From Pasteurella canis (lineage in GTDB: Bacteria > Pseudomonadota > Gammaproteobacteria > Enterobacterales > Pasteurellaceae), in assembly GCF_900454865.1 (NCBI RefSeq), contig NZ_UGTV01000015.1, forward strand, positions 1,614,001 to 1,678,000: a DNA stretch of 64,000 bases. The letters are read 5' to 3'. Positions 46,198 through 55,893 of the stretch are shown here, piece by piece (within the stretch, counting starts at the first letter, position 1; each line of letters starts with the position of its first letter). Below the pieces are notes generated by a model. The model was not told where the DNA came from, made no database searches, and saw only the letters and a list, made by a program, of their open reading frames with translations. Position numbers and translations under genes: made by a program.

Positions 46198-46911
46198 ATG
46201 AAAACTATCTATCACTCAGCAAATAGTCGTGGTAATGCAGATCACGGTTGGTTAAAAAGCAGACATACTTTTAGTTTTGGTCACTACTATGATCCTAGCC
46301 GTGTTAATTTTGGTGTATTAAGAGTCATTAATGATGACTTCGTTGAAGGGGGTATGGGATTTGGTACCCACCCACATAATAATATGGAAATTATTTCTAT
46401 TCCATTAAGTGGCGATTTAGCACATAAAGATAGTATGGGAAATGGTAGCATTATTCGTAATGGTGACATTCAAGTGATGTCTGCGGGTACAGGGATTACA
46501 CACAGCGAAATGAATCCGAACGCAGATATCCCAGTAAAATTTTTACAAATTTGGGTTATCCCAAATAAACGTAATGTTGAGCCTCGCTATCAACAAATTA
46601 CAATTGCAGATAACGCAAAACCAAATGATTTCCAACAAATTCTATCGCCAAATCCAGATGATGAAGGCGTTTGGATTCATCAAGATGCGTGGTTTTCACT
46701 AGCAAAATTTGATAAAGGTATTGCTAAAAATTACTCGCTAAATAAAGCAGGCAATGGTGTATATGCCTTTGTTATCAAAGGACAAGCGAATGTCGCTGGT
46801 GTTGATCTCAATGAGCGAGATGGATTAGGTGTATGGGATACTGATAACCTAGATATCGTTGCATCAAGTGATGCCGAGATTTTACTCATGGAAGTACCAA
46901 TGGAAGTCTAA
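46198..46911 (+). CDS. Pirin-family bicupin protein (YhhW-like)
   Basis: A 237-residue double cupin. The N-terminal cupin carries the iron ligands THPHNNME (two His) and the pair in GITHSEMNP (His and Glu). The first residues KTIYHSANSRGNADHGWLKS (core NADHGWLKSRHTFSFGHY) are typical of bacterial pirins such as YhhW, some of which have quercetinase activity. The physiological role is unknown. It stands alone between the importer operon and the hybrid kinase and has its own terminator. Confidence 0.9.
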   Translation: MKTIYHSANSRGNADHGWLKSRHTFSFGHYYDPSRVNFGVLRVINDDFVEGGMGFGTHPHNNMEIISIPLSGDLAHKDSMGNGSIIRNGDIQVMSAGTGITHSEMNPNADIPVKFLQIWVIPNKRNVEPRYQQITIADNAKPNDFQQILSPNPDDEGVWIHQDAWFSLAKFDKGIAKNYSLNKAGNGVYAFVIKGQANVAGVDLNERDGLGVWDTDNLDIVASSDAEILLMEVPMEV

Positions 46912-46926
46912 TCCAGCTATATACAT

Positions 46927-46956
46927 AAAAAACCTGAGCATTGCCTCAGGTTTTTT
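46927..46956 (+). terminator. Rho-independent terminator of the pirin gene
   Basis: AAAAAACCTGAG (46927-46938), loop CATTGC, CTCAGGTTTTTT (46945-46956). Strong stem with a T-run. Confidence 0.93.
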
Positions 46957-47090
46957 ATTGACCATTACTTTCAGCTACAGACGATTATTATCAATTCATT
47001 AAAACCGTAAAATTCGCCTGAAGATCATCTTTGCCCCCCACAGATTTAAACTGAAAAGAGGTGCACTCATCATTGAACTGTATATTATCA

Positions 47091-47120
47091 ACCTACTTAA
47101 AGATTAAGTAGGTCGTTTTT
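47091..47120 (+). terminator. Orphan rho-independent terminator
   Basis: ACCTACTTA (47091-47099) and TAAGTAGGT (47105-47113), followed by CGTTTTTCTTTTT. It is 135 bp beyond the pirin terminator with no gene between. Confidence 0.8.
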
Positions 47121-47206
47121 CTTTTTCCGATACAAAAAACACGACTCAATTCATATTTGTCATTTTTTTTCTGTCAGTTATGCTTAAAATAATGGCAACC
47201 TAATTC

Positions 47207-47215
47207 AAGTGCGGT
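47207..47215 (+). repeat. DNA uptake signal sequence
   Basis: Exact core AAGTGCGGT ending 7 bp before the histidine kinase ATG, in the place where a ribosome-binding site is expected; no other Shine-Dalgarno sequence is visible. Confidence 0.85.
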
Positions 47216-47222
47216 CTAAAAA

Positions 47223-49811
47223 ATGAAAAATTGGAAAACATCTTTTTTTACTAAGCCTTACAGCGTACGCTTTCGTTTAATGCTCTTTTTGATCACCGCT
47301 ATTTTTTTGATTATTGTGATCAGTATGACAGCAATTATGGGGTTAAACAGTACCTATCAATCCCTCTCTAATTTACGAGATCGCTCACTTAACCAAATGT
47401 TTTCCTCTATGACATTAGGTGTAAAAACAGCACAGATCGCCACATATGCAAAACGACTCACTCAAACAACACGTGCACTAGAATATCAAGAGGAATCTAA
47501 AACACTTGCTTTGCATGCCGAACAATTACAAACTCTACTTACCCAAGCCAAACAATCGACATCAAAGCAAGAGCAACGTTTTACTCATATCGTACAGCAC
47601 ATTGATTTATTAAGTAAAAGTGTCCAAGAATTACTGTTACAAACGCATAATCGCCATGTCTTACATACCAATATTATTAGCGAGCTAAATCAAGGGTTAC
47701 TTTATATTAGGCATATCAAAAGATTAGAAAAACGCAGTGCATTAAATCATGAATTAGCCAATGATTTTATGTTGCAACTTACACGAGTAGAAAAATTAAT
47801 CGAAGATGCAACTAAAAGTAGTTTTTCTACAAGTGTCTTTCTCAGTATCCAATCGAACTTTTTATTCTTCCCAACGATCGATAAACTTACTGATATTGAT
47901 GCCGAGTTGAGTAAACTCAAACAACTCTTTCCATCCATGATCCAAAATGCAGAAGCATTAGCGCAAATCAATTTACGTATTCAATTTTTAACGTTCCAAA
48001 TTGACGCATTGGTCCAACAAATTAACCAACAATATACATTGTTAGCAACAGAGAAAGTACAGAGTGTGAATGTGGATTCGGAACAAATCCAACAACATTT
48101 ATCGACATTTTCACTTTCTATTTTATTATTTTCTCTATTTACAATTTTACTAATCATCATTCTCGCTCAATATATTTATTCATTGATTGGTAAGCGTCTT
48201 TACTCTATTACAGATGCATTAAAGCGTTTGTCACAAGGTGATAAAAATGTCACGGTACCTCAACAACAAACGCAAGATGAAATTGGTGATTTAGCTCGGA
48301 CATTTGATATTTTTCATCAAAATGTCATCACTCTTGAGCACACAGACTCTTTACTCAAAGAAAAAAGTGAGTTGTTAGAACAAACTTTTTTAGCGATGCG
48401 TGATGGACTAGCTATTTTTGATAACCAACTCAATTTAGTCTCTTATAATGCGCAATTCAAAAGCTTACTAGAGGAGTGCTTCCAACAGCATCAACAACTG
48501 AGTATTCATTCACTCGTTGAGTATTTTAATACTCAGCAAGCGAAAGTGATTGGCAGTGAACAAACAATTGATTTAGCGTTATTGAAAAAAATTCGCCAAG
48601 CACAAGATTTACTTGAAATTGAGTGCCGACAACAAGTGCTGGAATGGCGTGTGAGCCCTTTAAAAGATGGTTTAGTAACTTTTCTGATTGATCGTACACA
48701 GCGTAAAAAACTCGAAAATGAGATTGCACATAGCCAAAAAATGCGTGCGATTGGTCATTTAACAGGTGGCATCGCGCATGATTTTAACAACTTCTTAGCC
48801 GTCATTATTGGTAATCTGGATTTAATTGATCCTGAGACACTCAACGAACGTCAAGCTAAACGTTTACAACGTGCTTTAAAAGCAGCAGAAAATAGTGCCA
48901 CTCTCACCCAACGTTTATTAGCTTATGCTAGAAAGCAACCACTTCATCCAACTATCTTAGAGATCAATCAACTTGTTTTAGAGTTAAATGATCTGATCAA
49001 GCATACCATCCCGCCAACAATTAAAGTGCAGTTAGATTTAGCTGAAAATTTACCACAAGTCTATATTGATAAAAATCAGCTTGAAACTGCACTGGTCAAT
49101 TTAATTGTCAATGCAAAAGATGCTCTCAATAATGAAGGAAACATCATTATTCGTACAACAGAACTGAACGTACAACGTACACACCGTCAAGAGCATATGG
49201 TTCAATTATCCATTATTGATGACGGCTGTGGTATGGATGAGCAGACGCAAAAACGCGTATTTGAACCTTTTTTTACCACAAAACAAAATGGACGAGGTAG
49301 CGGTTTAGGCTTATCTATGGTATATGGCTTTATTCGACAATCAAAAGGTCGTGTTACTATTGATTCAACTTTAAATAAGGGTACCGCGATTCACTTACAA
49401 CTACCTATTGCTAAGCAGACTCCAACACACACCCTTACATCAACACAAAATTGCACAATGTCTGATATCCAATATCAAATTTTAGTAGTCGAAGATAAAG
49501 CGAGTTTGCGTGAAACATTGTCGGAACAATTACATGCCATAGGCTATCAAGCAGTTTTATGTGAATCTGGTGAACAAGCTATCGCATTACTTAACCAAGG
49601 TCTAACTATTGATTATTTACTGTCAGATATCATGTTATCTGGGAAACTCACTGGTACAGATGTAGCAAAATGGGTTGTAGCTCATTTACCGCAAGTCAAA
49701 ATTTTATTAATGACAGGTCATACCGAACAATTAGAAAAAGCCGAACAGTTCCCTGTTTTAGTCAAACCTTTTAAACAATTGGAATTACAACAAAAACTGA
49801 CCGCACTTTAA
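47223..49811 (+). CDS. Hybrid sensor histidine kinase (HAMP-PAS-HisKA-HATPase-receiver)
   Basis: An 862-residue inner-membrane kinase. TM1 is about residues 18-40 and TM2 about 296-318, enclosing a ~255-residue helical periplasmic sensor. HAMP (about 318-372), a PAS-like region (about 385-490), then HisKA with the phosphoacceptor His519 in GGIAHDFNNFL. The ATPase domain has N-box NLIVNAKDAL, DDGCGMD, FEPFFTTK and GRGSGLGLSMVYG. A receiver fills about 751-862, with Asp802 in LLSDIML and Lys848. There is no C-terminal HPt domain. The all-helical sensor resembles TorS/LuxQ-type kinases that read RbsB-like binding proteins. Its likely partner is the response regulator at 41628, 5 kb away on the same strand (inference). 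Confidence 0.9.
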   Translation: MKNWKTSFFTKPYSVRFRLMLFLITAIFLIIVISMTAIMGLNSTYQSLSNLRDRSLNQMFSSMTLGVKTAQIATYAKRLTQTTRALEYQEESKTLALHAEQLQTLLTQAKQSTSKQEQRFTHIVQHIDLLSKSVQELLLQTHNRHVLHTNIISELNQGLLYIRHIKRLEKRSALNHELANDFMLQLTRVEKLIEDATKSSFSTSVFLSIQSNFLFFPTIDKLTDIDAELSKLKQLFPSMIQNAEALAQINLRIQFLTFQIDALVQQINQQYTLLATEKVQSVNVDSEQIQQHLSTFSLSILLFSLFTILLIIILAQYIYSLIGKRLYSITDALKRLSQGDKNVTVPQQQTQDEIGDLARTFDIFHQNVITLEHTDSLLKEKSELLEQTFLAMRDGLAIFDNQLNLVSYNAQFKSLLEECFQQHQQLSIHSLVEYFNTQQAKVIGSEQTIDLALLKKIRQAQDLLEIECRQQVLEWRVSPLKDGLVTFLIDRTQRKKLENEIAHSQKMRAIGHLTGGIAHDFNNFLAVIIGNLDLIDPETLNERQAKRLQRALKAAENSATLTQRLLAYARKQPLHPTILEINQLVLELNDLIKHTIPPTIKVQLDLAENLPQVYIDKNQLETALVNLIVNAKDALNNEGNIIIRTTELNVQRTHRQEHMVQLSIIDDGCGMDEQTQKRVFEPFFTTKQNGRGSGLGLSMVYGFIRQSKGRVTIDSTLNKGTAIHLQLPIAKQTPTHTLTSTQNCTMSDIQYQILVVEDKASLRETLSEQLHAIGYQAVLCESGEQAIALLNQGLTIDYLLSDIMLSGKLTGTDVAKWVVAHLPQVKILLMTGHTEQLEKAEQFPVLVKPFKQLELQQKLTAL
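49800..49808 (-). repeat. DNA uptake signal sequence
   Basis: Exact core ACCGCACTT over the last codons of the kinase gene (read as Thr-Ala-Leu). Confidence 0.85.
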
Positions 49812-49819
49812 TATTGAAT

Positions 49820-49872
49820 AAATAATCCACCAAAATAGCTGTGATTCATCGCAAATTAAGGTGGATTATTTT
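49820..49872. terminator. Bidirectional terminator between kinase and speB
   Basis: AATAATCCACC (49821-49831) and GGTGGATTATT (49860-49870) pair over 11 bp with a 28-base loop and A/T-rich flanks. It is between convergent genes; the large loop makes it a weaker call. Confidence 0.65.
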
Positions 49873-49884
49873 AACACAAGGTGA

Positions 49885-50805
49885 TTAAGCTTTTTTCCAA
49901 GCTTGCATATACAACATTTCTAGGGCAACCGTCGCACCTGCTAAAGCGGTAATATCGGATTGGTCATAGGCAGGAGAAACTTCAACTACATCCATACCAA
50001 CAATATTCACCTCTTTCAGTGCGCGTAGCAGTTTCAAAGCTCTATCAGTGCTTAAGCCACCACAAACAGGTGTACCTGTGCCAGGCGCATATGCAGGATC
50101 TAAACAATCAATATCAAAGGTTAAATATACAGGTAAATCACCCACTACCGCTTTGATTTTTTCCACAGTTTGCTCCACACTATCATCATTGACTTGGGGT
50201 GCAGAAAGCACAGTAAAAGGTAAACGTCGATCGAACTCGGTACGAATCCCGATTTGAACAGAATGCGAAGCATCAATTAAACCTTCTTTCGGCGCGTGAT
50301 AGAACATCGTACCATGATCAAAGTGACTCCCATTCTCATAAGTATCAGTATGGGCATCGAAGTGAATCATCGCTAACTTACCAAAATGTTTTGCATGAGC
50401 CCGTAACAATGGTAACGTAATGAAATGATCACCACCTAAAGTTAAACAGTGTTTACCCGCCTTAAGTAATGCTGTTGTATGGGCTTCTAACTCATCAACA
50501 AAGTTTTGGTTATCTCCAAACGAATAAACTAAATCTCCACAATCAATAATCTTTAATCTCTCACGCACATCAAAATCCCAAGGGAAACGACAATGCTCCC
50601 AAGCAAGATTTACTGAAGCTCGGCGAATTGCTTCAGCGCCAAAACGGGTGCCAGCTCGACCTGAGACAGACGCATCAAAAGGGACACCAGTGATCACCCA
50701 TTCTGCATCCGTTTCCACTGGATTAAACTGAACAGGTAAACGCAAAAAGCCAAAATTATTTGATACTAATGAAATATCTTCTTTATTGTGTAATGTATTG
50801 TACAT
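49885..50805 (-). CDS. speB: Agmatinase
   Basis: A 306-residue binuclear manganese ureohydrolase that splits agmatine into putrescine and urea. All metal motifs are present: [23 protein letters not shown] and [17 protein letters not shown]. The N-terminal [17 protein letters not shown] (core GVPFD...[13 protein letters not shown]) is typical of agmatinases. It is transcribed after speA, with a hairpin containing an uptake sequence between them. The two give arginine to putrescine without ornithine. Confidence 0.94.
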   Translation of the reverse strand: MYNTLHNKEDISLVSNNFGFLRLPVQFNPVETDAEWVITGVPFDASVSGRAGTRFGAEAIRRASVNLAWEHCRFPWDFDVRERLKIIDCGDLVYSFGDNQNFVDELEAHTTALLKAGKHCLTLGGDHFITLPLLRAHAKHFGKLAMIHFDAHTDTYENGSHFDHGTMFYHAPKEGLIDASHSVQIGIRTEFDRRLPFTVLSAPQVNDDSVEQTVEKIKAVVGDLPVYLTFDIDCLDPAYAPGTGTPVCGGLSTDRALKLLRALKEVNIVGMDVVEVSPAYDQSDITALAGATVALEMLYMQAWKKA

Positions 50806-50825
50806 AGTTGTTCCTATTTAACTCA

Positions 50826-50865
50826 AAAAGTACTGTCAAACTTTTCAAAAAGTGACCGCACTTTT
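50826..50865 (-). terminator. Imperfect uptake-sequence hairpin between speA and speB
   Basis: The right arm TGACCGCACTTTT (50853-50865) holds an exact uptake core. The left arm AAAAGTACTGTCA (50826-50838) is a decayed copy, leaving one mismatch and one G-U pair. Leftward it is followed by TTTTTG. It may attenuate read-through from speA into speB. Confidence 0.5.
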
Positions 50866-50871
50866 GATGAA

Positions 50872-52809
50872 TTACTCTTCTTCTAAATAAGTATAGCCAT
50901 TTAACCCTGTCTCAAGTTCTTTTAAGAACTGAATTGCCTCTGAAGCAGGTAAGCTTGAATGTTCAATTTGCTCACGATAACGAGCCAGCAACTTCTTCGG
51001 ATCAAGATATACATACTGCAACATATCTGCAACCGTATTACCCTCGTCATAATCCACAATACGCACTTTGTTGTTCTCTTCAACTAAAATATCAACAGTA
51101 CTCGTATCACCAAATAAATTATGCATATTTCCCAAAATTTCTTGATACGCACCTACCATAAAAAAACCGACAAGGGGTGGGTTATCTTCTTCATAATGTG
51201 GCATAGGCATGGTCGTCGTAATACCATCACCATCAATATAATGATCAATTGCTCCATCTGAATCACAAGTAATATCTAACAAAACAGCTCGACGACTTAC
51301 AGGTTGATTTAAATTTGAAATTGGGCAAACAGGGAATAACTGATCAATCCCCCACGCATCAGGTAACGACTGAAATAAAGAGAAATTAACATACAATTTA
51401 TCGGCAAATCGCTCTTGCAGTTCATCAATAATGGTACGATGAGAACGATGTTTTTCATTAAATAACTGCCCGACCTCATGACAAATATTCAAATAAAGTT
51501 GTTCAGCCCAAGCACGCTGTTCAAGATTTAAAAGACCAACATTATACTGATTATGAACATCAGATAAATCAAACTGACTTTCATGAATCCAGCTACGTAA
51601 TGAGCGTTTTTCACGTGATGATTTAATATCTATCCAAGTTTCCCACATGCTCTGTAATACACTAGGCGCATCTTTATCTGGTGCATCTAATAGTTCTGGC
51701 TTATAGCGTTCAATACCAATTACATTCGACACTAAGACTGCGTGATGAGCTGTAACCCCACGCCCAGACTCAGTAATAATCGTTGGATGCGGTAACCCAT
51801 GTTCACGGCAAGCCTGACCAATCCCCCACACCACGGTATCTGCATATTCATTTAAACCATAATTTACCGAGCAATCGGATTGTGTACGATTACCTTCATA
51901 ATCGACACCTAAACCGCCACCTACATCAAAACATTGAATGTTTACACCGAGTTTATGTAACTCAACATAAAAACGTGCGCTTTCACGTACACCTGTCGCC
52001 ACATCACGAATATTGCCGAGTTGTGAGCCCAAATGAAAATGTAAAAGTTGTAAACAGTCTAAACAAGCATGTTTTTTTAACATCTGTACAAGATCTAATA
52101 CTTGGGATGCAGATAAGCCAAATTTAGACTTTTCCCCGCCTGAAGATTGCCATTTACCTGAACCTTGCGAAGCTAAGCGTGCACGCACCCCTAAACGTGG
52201 CCTCACTTGCATTTTAGCTGCTTCTTCCAAGACTAATTGGATTTCAGAGAGTTTTTCAATCACCAAATATACTTTATGCCCAAGTTTCTCTCCCATCAGT
52301 GCAAAACGAATATATTCGCGATCTTTATAACCATTACACACAATGACAGTTTGAGTGACACCAGCATGCGCTAATACTGCCATCAATTCAGCTTTTGAAC
52401 CTGCCTCTAAACCTAATGGTTGACCAGAATTTATTAAAGACTCGACGACTCGACGATGTTGATTTACTTTAATTGGATATACGAGAAAATAATTTCCCTC
52501 ATAACCAAAATCTTCACGAGCACGTTTAAATGCCAAATTAATTGAGCGTAAACGATGTTGAATAATTTGTGGAAAGCAAAACAAAGTAGGTAAATGAGCA
52601 CCTTGCTCTTGCTGGACTTTGTCTGCTAGCATAGCTAAAGAAACACGATTTTGTGGTTTATCAGGATCAGGGCATACAAAAATATCACCTTTTTCATCTA
52701 CATTATAATAGCGCATCCCCCAATAATTAATATTACAGACTTCACGCACCGTATTTTCAGCGAATGTTGTTGTTGCTGCCGCATCAGAGATTAAAGTAAC
52801 TTGTTCCAA
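50872..52809 (-). CDS. speA: Biosynthetic arginine decarboxylase
   Basis: A 645-residue PLP enzyme of the alanine-racemase-fold (group IV) decarboxylases that makes agmatine from arginine. The PLP lysine is in [14 protein letters not shown] (about residue 114). [27 protein letters not shown] and the C-terminal [17 protein letters not shown] are diagnostic. The frame starts with TTG at 52809; an in-frame stop lies just upstream and the next ATG is past the conserved N-terminus. AAGG is about 12 bases upstream, so initiation may be weak. It feeds speB. Confidence 0.94.
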   Translation of the reverse strand: MEQVTLISDAAATTTFAENTVREVCNINYWGMRYYNVDEKGDIFVCPDPDKPQNRVSLAMLADKVQQEQGAHLPTLFCFPQIIQHRLRSINLAFKRAREDFGYEGNYFLVYPIKVNQHRRVVESLINSGQPLGLEAGSKAELMAVLAHAGVTQTVIVCNGYKDREYIRFALMGEKLGHKVYLVIEKLSEIQLVLEEAAKMQVRPRLGVRARLASQGSGKWQSSGGEKSKFGLSASQVLDLVQMLKKHACLDCLQLLHFHLGSQLGNIRDVATGVRESARFYVELHKLGVNIQCFDVGGGLGVDYEGNRTQSDCSVNYGLNEYADTVVWGIGQACREHGLPHPTIITESGRGVTAHHAVLVSNVIGIERYKPELLDAPDKDAPSVLQSMWETWIDIKSSREKRSLRSWIHESQFDLSDVHNQYNVGLLNLEQRAWAEQLYLNICHEVGQLFNEKHRSHRTIIDELQERFADKLYVNFSLFQSLPDAWGIDQLFPVCPISNLNQPVSRRAVLLDITCDSDGAIDHYIDGDGITTTMPMPHYEEDNPPLVGFFMVGAYQEILGNMHNLFGDTSTVDILVEENNKVRIVDYDEGNTVADMLQYVYLDPKKLLARYREQIEHSSLPASEAIQFLKELETGLNGYTYLEEE

Positions 52810-52951
52810 TGTCTTAGTTTACCTTTTAAAAATAGTAGTTAAAATATAATACAAAAGCAGAATGCTTTTTATTCATTTTTATTGCTTATCTCCTAAGCAA
52901 AAAACAACGCTAGCATAAAGCAAAACCTATAAAAGCAATAGCCCTTAAAAT

Positions 52952-52981
52952 AAAAAAGGTGAAAAGTATCACAATTCACCC
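52952..52981 (-). terminator. Rho-independent terminator of the FAD oxidase gene
   Basis: Leftward reading gives GGTGAA, a loop and TTCACC followed by TTTTTT (plus strand AAAAAAGGTGAA at 52952-52963, TTCACC at 52975-52980). It separates the oxidase gene from speA. Confidence 0.75.
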
Positions 52982-53000
52982 GTTATTTTCTTTATTTCTC

Positions 53001-54296
53001 TTAACGATATTTATCCAAAAACCGATAATAACTGCTCCCAATAAATAAAGCAGTTTTTTGTATTAACTTACCACCATATATTGTCGGCACCTTCAATTTT
53101 TCAAACACACATAAACGTTCATCATTACCCAGTATTGCTTCAGCTATAATACGTCCAGCTAACCCAGTTAATGCAACACCATGACCTGAATAGCCTTGTG
53201 CAAAATAAATATTTGGTGCGATACGTCCAACATGTGGATTCGAATTTAATGTCATATCAATTGGTCCACCCCAACCATATTCTATTTTGACATTTTCTAA
53301 TTGGGGGAAAACATGTAGCATATTACAACGCATCACAGTTTTCATATCTAACCCAGGACTTGAATCACTACCAAATAACAGGCGATTATCTGCGCTCAAA
53401 CGATAATAATCTAAGAAATAGTTATTATCACACGCTGACATACGATTACGAATCAAACTATCTGCCATTTCATTCGTTAAAGGCTCAGTAGCAATAATAA
53501 AACTTTCAATAGGTAAAATTTTACGTGCAATCCCACGATGTATAGTTTTAGGTAAGACACTAATATAAGCATTTGTTGCCAATACAACGTCCTTTGCAAT
53601 AACTGAGCTTTGATCAGTACTAACTTTGACTTTAGATTTACCTGCACGCAAATCCACGACAGGCGAATGTTCATAAATTTCAACACCCAAGTCTAAGCAA
53701 GCTTGTGCAAGTCCTAAACAATAATTCAGTGGATGTAAATGACCTGAGTTTGGATCAAACAATGCTCCAGTATAAATATCACTACCTAAATTCTCGCTTA
53801 ATCTTGTTTTATCCCACAAAGTCATCTGACTATAACCAAAAAGTTCTCTACAAGCTTTTTCGGTCGCAATTAAATCATCCATCCGACGATGATTTAAGGC
53901 TAATGTTGCATAGCCTCGCTGCCAATCACATTGAATAGCATACTTGGTAATACGTTCGTCAATAATAGCCAATGCCTCTAATGACATTTGCCATAACTTA
54001 CTAGCGGTTTCAAAACCAACCGCATCAATATAATCACTAATGTCTTCTTCGAAACCGTTAATCGCTTGCCCACCATTACGCCCTGACGCACCAAATCCCA
54101 CACGAGCACCCTCTAACACAATCACTTTTTTCCCTTGTTCTGCAAGTTCAAGGGCGGCAGATAAACCAAAAAAACCCGCTCCTATAACACAAACATCTGC
54201 TGATTTACGCTGTGTCAATGTAGGTAAAGTGAAATGAAGATGACGTGTATCAGTATAATAAGATTGGATATGCTCTTGATGAGAAAACTTCAACAT
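53001..54296 (-). CDS. FAD-dependent oxidoreductase, PuuB-like (gamma-glutamylputrescine oxidase type)
   Basis: A 431-residue flavoprotein of the D-amino-acid-oxidase (DAO) family. The FAD-binding beta-alpha-beta motif is VIGAGFFGLSAALELAEQG (about residues 37-55), followed by GARVGFGASGRNGGQAINGFE, typical of PuuB and related amine oxidases. The C-terminal GYSGHGVALTGLAGRIIAEAI (core GYSGHGVALTG) closes the FAD site. It is divergent from potD and downstream comes speA, so a polyamine or amine substrate is likely. No puuA, puuC or puuD lies in the window, so a complete Puu pathway is not supported. Confidence 0.8.
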   Translation of the reverse strand: MLKFSHQEHIQSYYTDTRHLHFTLPTLTQRKSADVCVIGAGFFGLSAALELAEQGKKVIVLEGARVGFGASGRNGGQAINGFEEDISDYIDAVGFETASKLWQMSLEALAIIDERITKYAIQCDWQRGYATLALNHRRMDDLIATEKACRELFGYSQMTLWDKTRLSENLGSDIYTGALFDPNSGHLHPLNYCLGLAQACLDLGVEIYEHSPVVDLRAGKSKVKVSTDQSSVIAKDVVLATNAYISVLPKTIHRGIARKILPIESFIIATEPLTNEMADSLIRNRMSACDNNYFLDYYRLSADNRLLFGSDSSPGLDMKTVMRCNMLHVFPQLENVKIEYGWGGPIDMTLNSNPHVGRIAPNIYFAQGYSGHGVALTGLAGRIIAEAILGNDERLCVFEKLKVPTIYGGKLIQKTALFIGSSYYRFLDKYR

Positions 54297-54450
54297 AAAA
54301 TGGATTGGTAATGAAAATTTTGGGCAGTTTACTCTTACTTAACAAGATGTCAATTTAATTCAATCAAGTTATAAAATTTGTTATACTCAAGAGTGAGGTT
54401 TTTAACTTTGTATTCATGCGGATTAACGTATTGAAATCCGTCTATTTTTA

Positions 54451-54459
54451 ACCGCACTT
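54451..54459 (-). repeat. DNA uptake signal sequence
   Basis: Exact core ACCGCACTT 30 bp before the potD start, in the divergent oxidase/potD region. Confidence 0.85.
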
Positions 54460-54489
54460 TACTGTCTTCGGACTTTGGGGGACTAAAAA

Positions 54490-55539
54490 TTGAAAAGACT
54501 TTTTAGTAATGTGATCAAATCACTGATGTTAACTGCTGTCTTATTCTTCACTCACACCACTTTTGCTGCCCAAAAACTCTATGTCTATAACTGGACCGAC
54601 TATATACCTTCCAATCTAATTGCAAATTTTACTAAAGAAACAGGTATTGAAGTCATTTACTCTACTTTTGAAAGTAATGAGGAAATGTACGCAAAACTAA
54701 AATTGTTATCTAAAAATAACGCTTATGATTTAGTCTTTCCATCCAGTTATTACATTAATAAAATGGTAAAAGAAGGTATGCTACAAAAAATAGACCATAC
54801 TAAATTAAGTAATTTCCATCAAATACCTTCCCATTTATTAAACAAAGACTTTGATCCAAATAACCAATATTCCCTACCATATATCTATGGATTAACTGGT
54901 ATTGGTATCAACATTGAAGAGATCGATCCACAAAATATCACAAGTTGGGCAGATTTATGGAAGGCAGAATATAAAGGTAAAGTGTTGTTAACAAGTGACG
55001 CACGTGAAGTCTTTCATATTGCTTTATTATTAAATGGTAAATCGCCAAATACGACTAAAGAAAGTGAAATTAAAGCAGCTTATGAGCACCTAGTAAAGTT
55101 GATGCCAAATGTTCTTGTCTTTAACTCTGACTCTCCTGAGGTCCCTTATGTTCAAGGTGAAGTAGCATTGGGTATGATCTGGAATGGTTCTGCGTATTTA
55201 GGTAACAAAGAAAATCCAAATCTTCAATTCATCTATCCAAAAGAAGGCGCTGTTTTCTGGATGGACAATTATGCTATTCCTAAAACAGCAAAAAATGTTG
55301 AAGGAGCCTATCAATTTATTGACTTCCTATTACGCCCAGAGAATGCCAAAATTGTAATTGAGCGAATGGGATTTTCTATGCCTAATGAAGGTGTAAAAGC
55401 ATTATTGTCACCTGAAATGGTCAATAATCCCGTTTTATTCCCACCCGCTGAAGAAATACAAAAAGGAATTATGCAAGCAGATGTAGGCAAAGCTGTAGAT
55501 ATTTATGAAAAATATTGGAATAAACTAAAAACAAATTAA
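54490..55539 (+). CDS. potD: Spermidine/putrescine-binding periplasmic protein PotD
   Basis: A 349-residue binding protein with signal peptide ending near FAA-Q (residue ~27). The mature start [19 protein letters not shown] is the PotD/PotF hallmark; further polyamine-site blocks are [28 protein letters not shown] and [14 protein letters not shown]. The start codon is TTG, with a strong GGGGG eight bases upstream; no better ATG exists. No potABC genes follow, so it must work with an importer encoded elsewhere. It is divergent from the PuuB-like oxidase gene. Confidence 0.93.
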   Translation: MKRLFSNVIKSLMLTAVLFFTHTTFAAQKLYVYNWTDYIPSNLIANFTKETGIEVIYSTFESNEEMYAKLKLLSKNNAYDLVFPSSYYINKMVKEGMLQKIDHTKLSNFHQIPSHLLNKDFDPNNQYSLPYIYGLTGIGINIEEIDPQNITSWADLWKAEYKGKVLLTSDAREVFHIALLLNGKSPNTTKESEIKAAYEHLVKLMPNVLVFNSDSPEVPYVQGEVALGMIWNGSAYLGNKENPNLQFIYPKEGAVFWMDNYAIPKTAKNVEGAYQFIDFLLRPENAKIVIERMGFSMPNEGVKALLSPEMVNNPVLFPPAEEIQKGIMQADVGKAVDIYEKYWNKLKTN

Positions 55540-55545
55540 TAAAGC

Positions 55546-55586
55546 AAAAGAGCAGTTAATATGTTTATAATATTAACTGCTCTTTT
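55546..55586 (+). terminator. Rho-independent terminator of potD
   Basis: AAAAGAGCAGTTAATA (55546-55561) and TATTAACTGCTCTTTT (55571-55586) form a perfect 16-bp stem with a 9-base loop and T-rich end. Confidence 0.93.
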
Positions 55587-55835
55587 ATTAAGAACGTACA
55601 ATTCGTTAAATCTTTATAACAAATCATCAAGAATATCCCTCTCTACCAGACTATCATTGTTTTTCTTTAATCTAGACGAATCGCTCCTCTTCAAGACCTA
55701 AAACCTTGAATCAGCAGTAAAGAGAGACATTAATACATCCTTATTCATTTTACTGAATGAAGCTCAAAATCCTAATTGCCTGACTTTCATACAAACGACT
55801 ATAGCTAAATAATATGAGAGAAGACTTTCTTAATA

Positions 55836-55874
55836 AAAAAATACCTGTGCTAGCAATTTACACAGGTATTTTTA
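55836..55874 (-). terminator. Rho-independent terminator of ribB
   Basis: AAAAATACCTGTG (55837-55849) and CACAGGTATTTTT (55861-55873). Leftward transcripts from ribB end in a T-run after this stem; it could also act rightward. Confidence 0.9.
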
Positions 55875-55893
55875 TCAACTAATTTATATAAAC

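Larger units (their letters stand above)
46957..47222 (+). other. Gene-free stretch ending in an orphan terminator; possible small RNA
   Basis: Between the pirin terminator and the kinase gene no convincing reading frame is seen. Yet a second clear terminator is present at 47091-47120. The ~130 bp before it could encode a small RNA read on the plus strand, but I see no well-spaced promoter. The terminator could also be a backup for the pirin transcript. Confidence 0.3.
55540..55893. other. Intergenic region between potD and ribB
   Basis: 354 bp holding a potD terminator at the left and a ribB terminator at the right. The 250 bp between them are AT-rich with stops in all frames; I see no gene, repeat or RNA structure. 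Confidence 0.5.

Noticed and set aside
52810..53000. Riboswitch or arginine-responsive leader before speA
   Set aside because: The region is AT-rich with only the upstream oxidase gene's terminator; no known riboswitch core was recognised.
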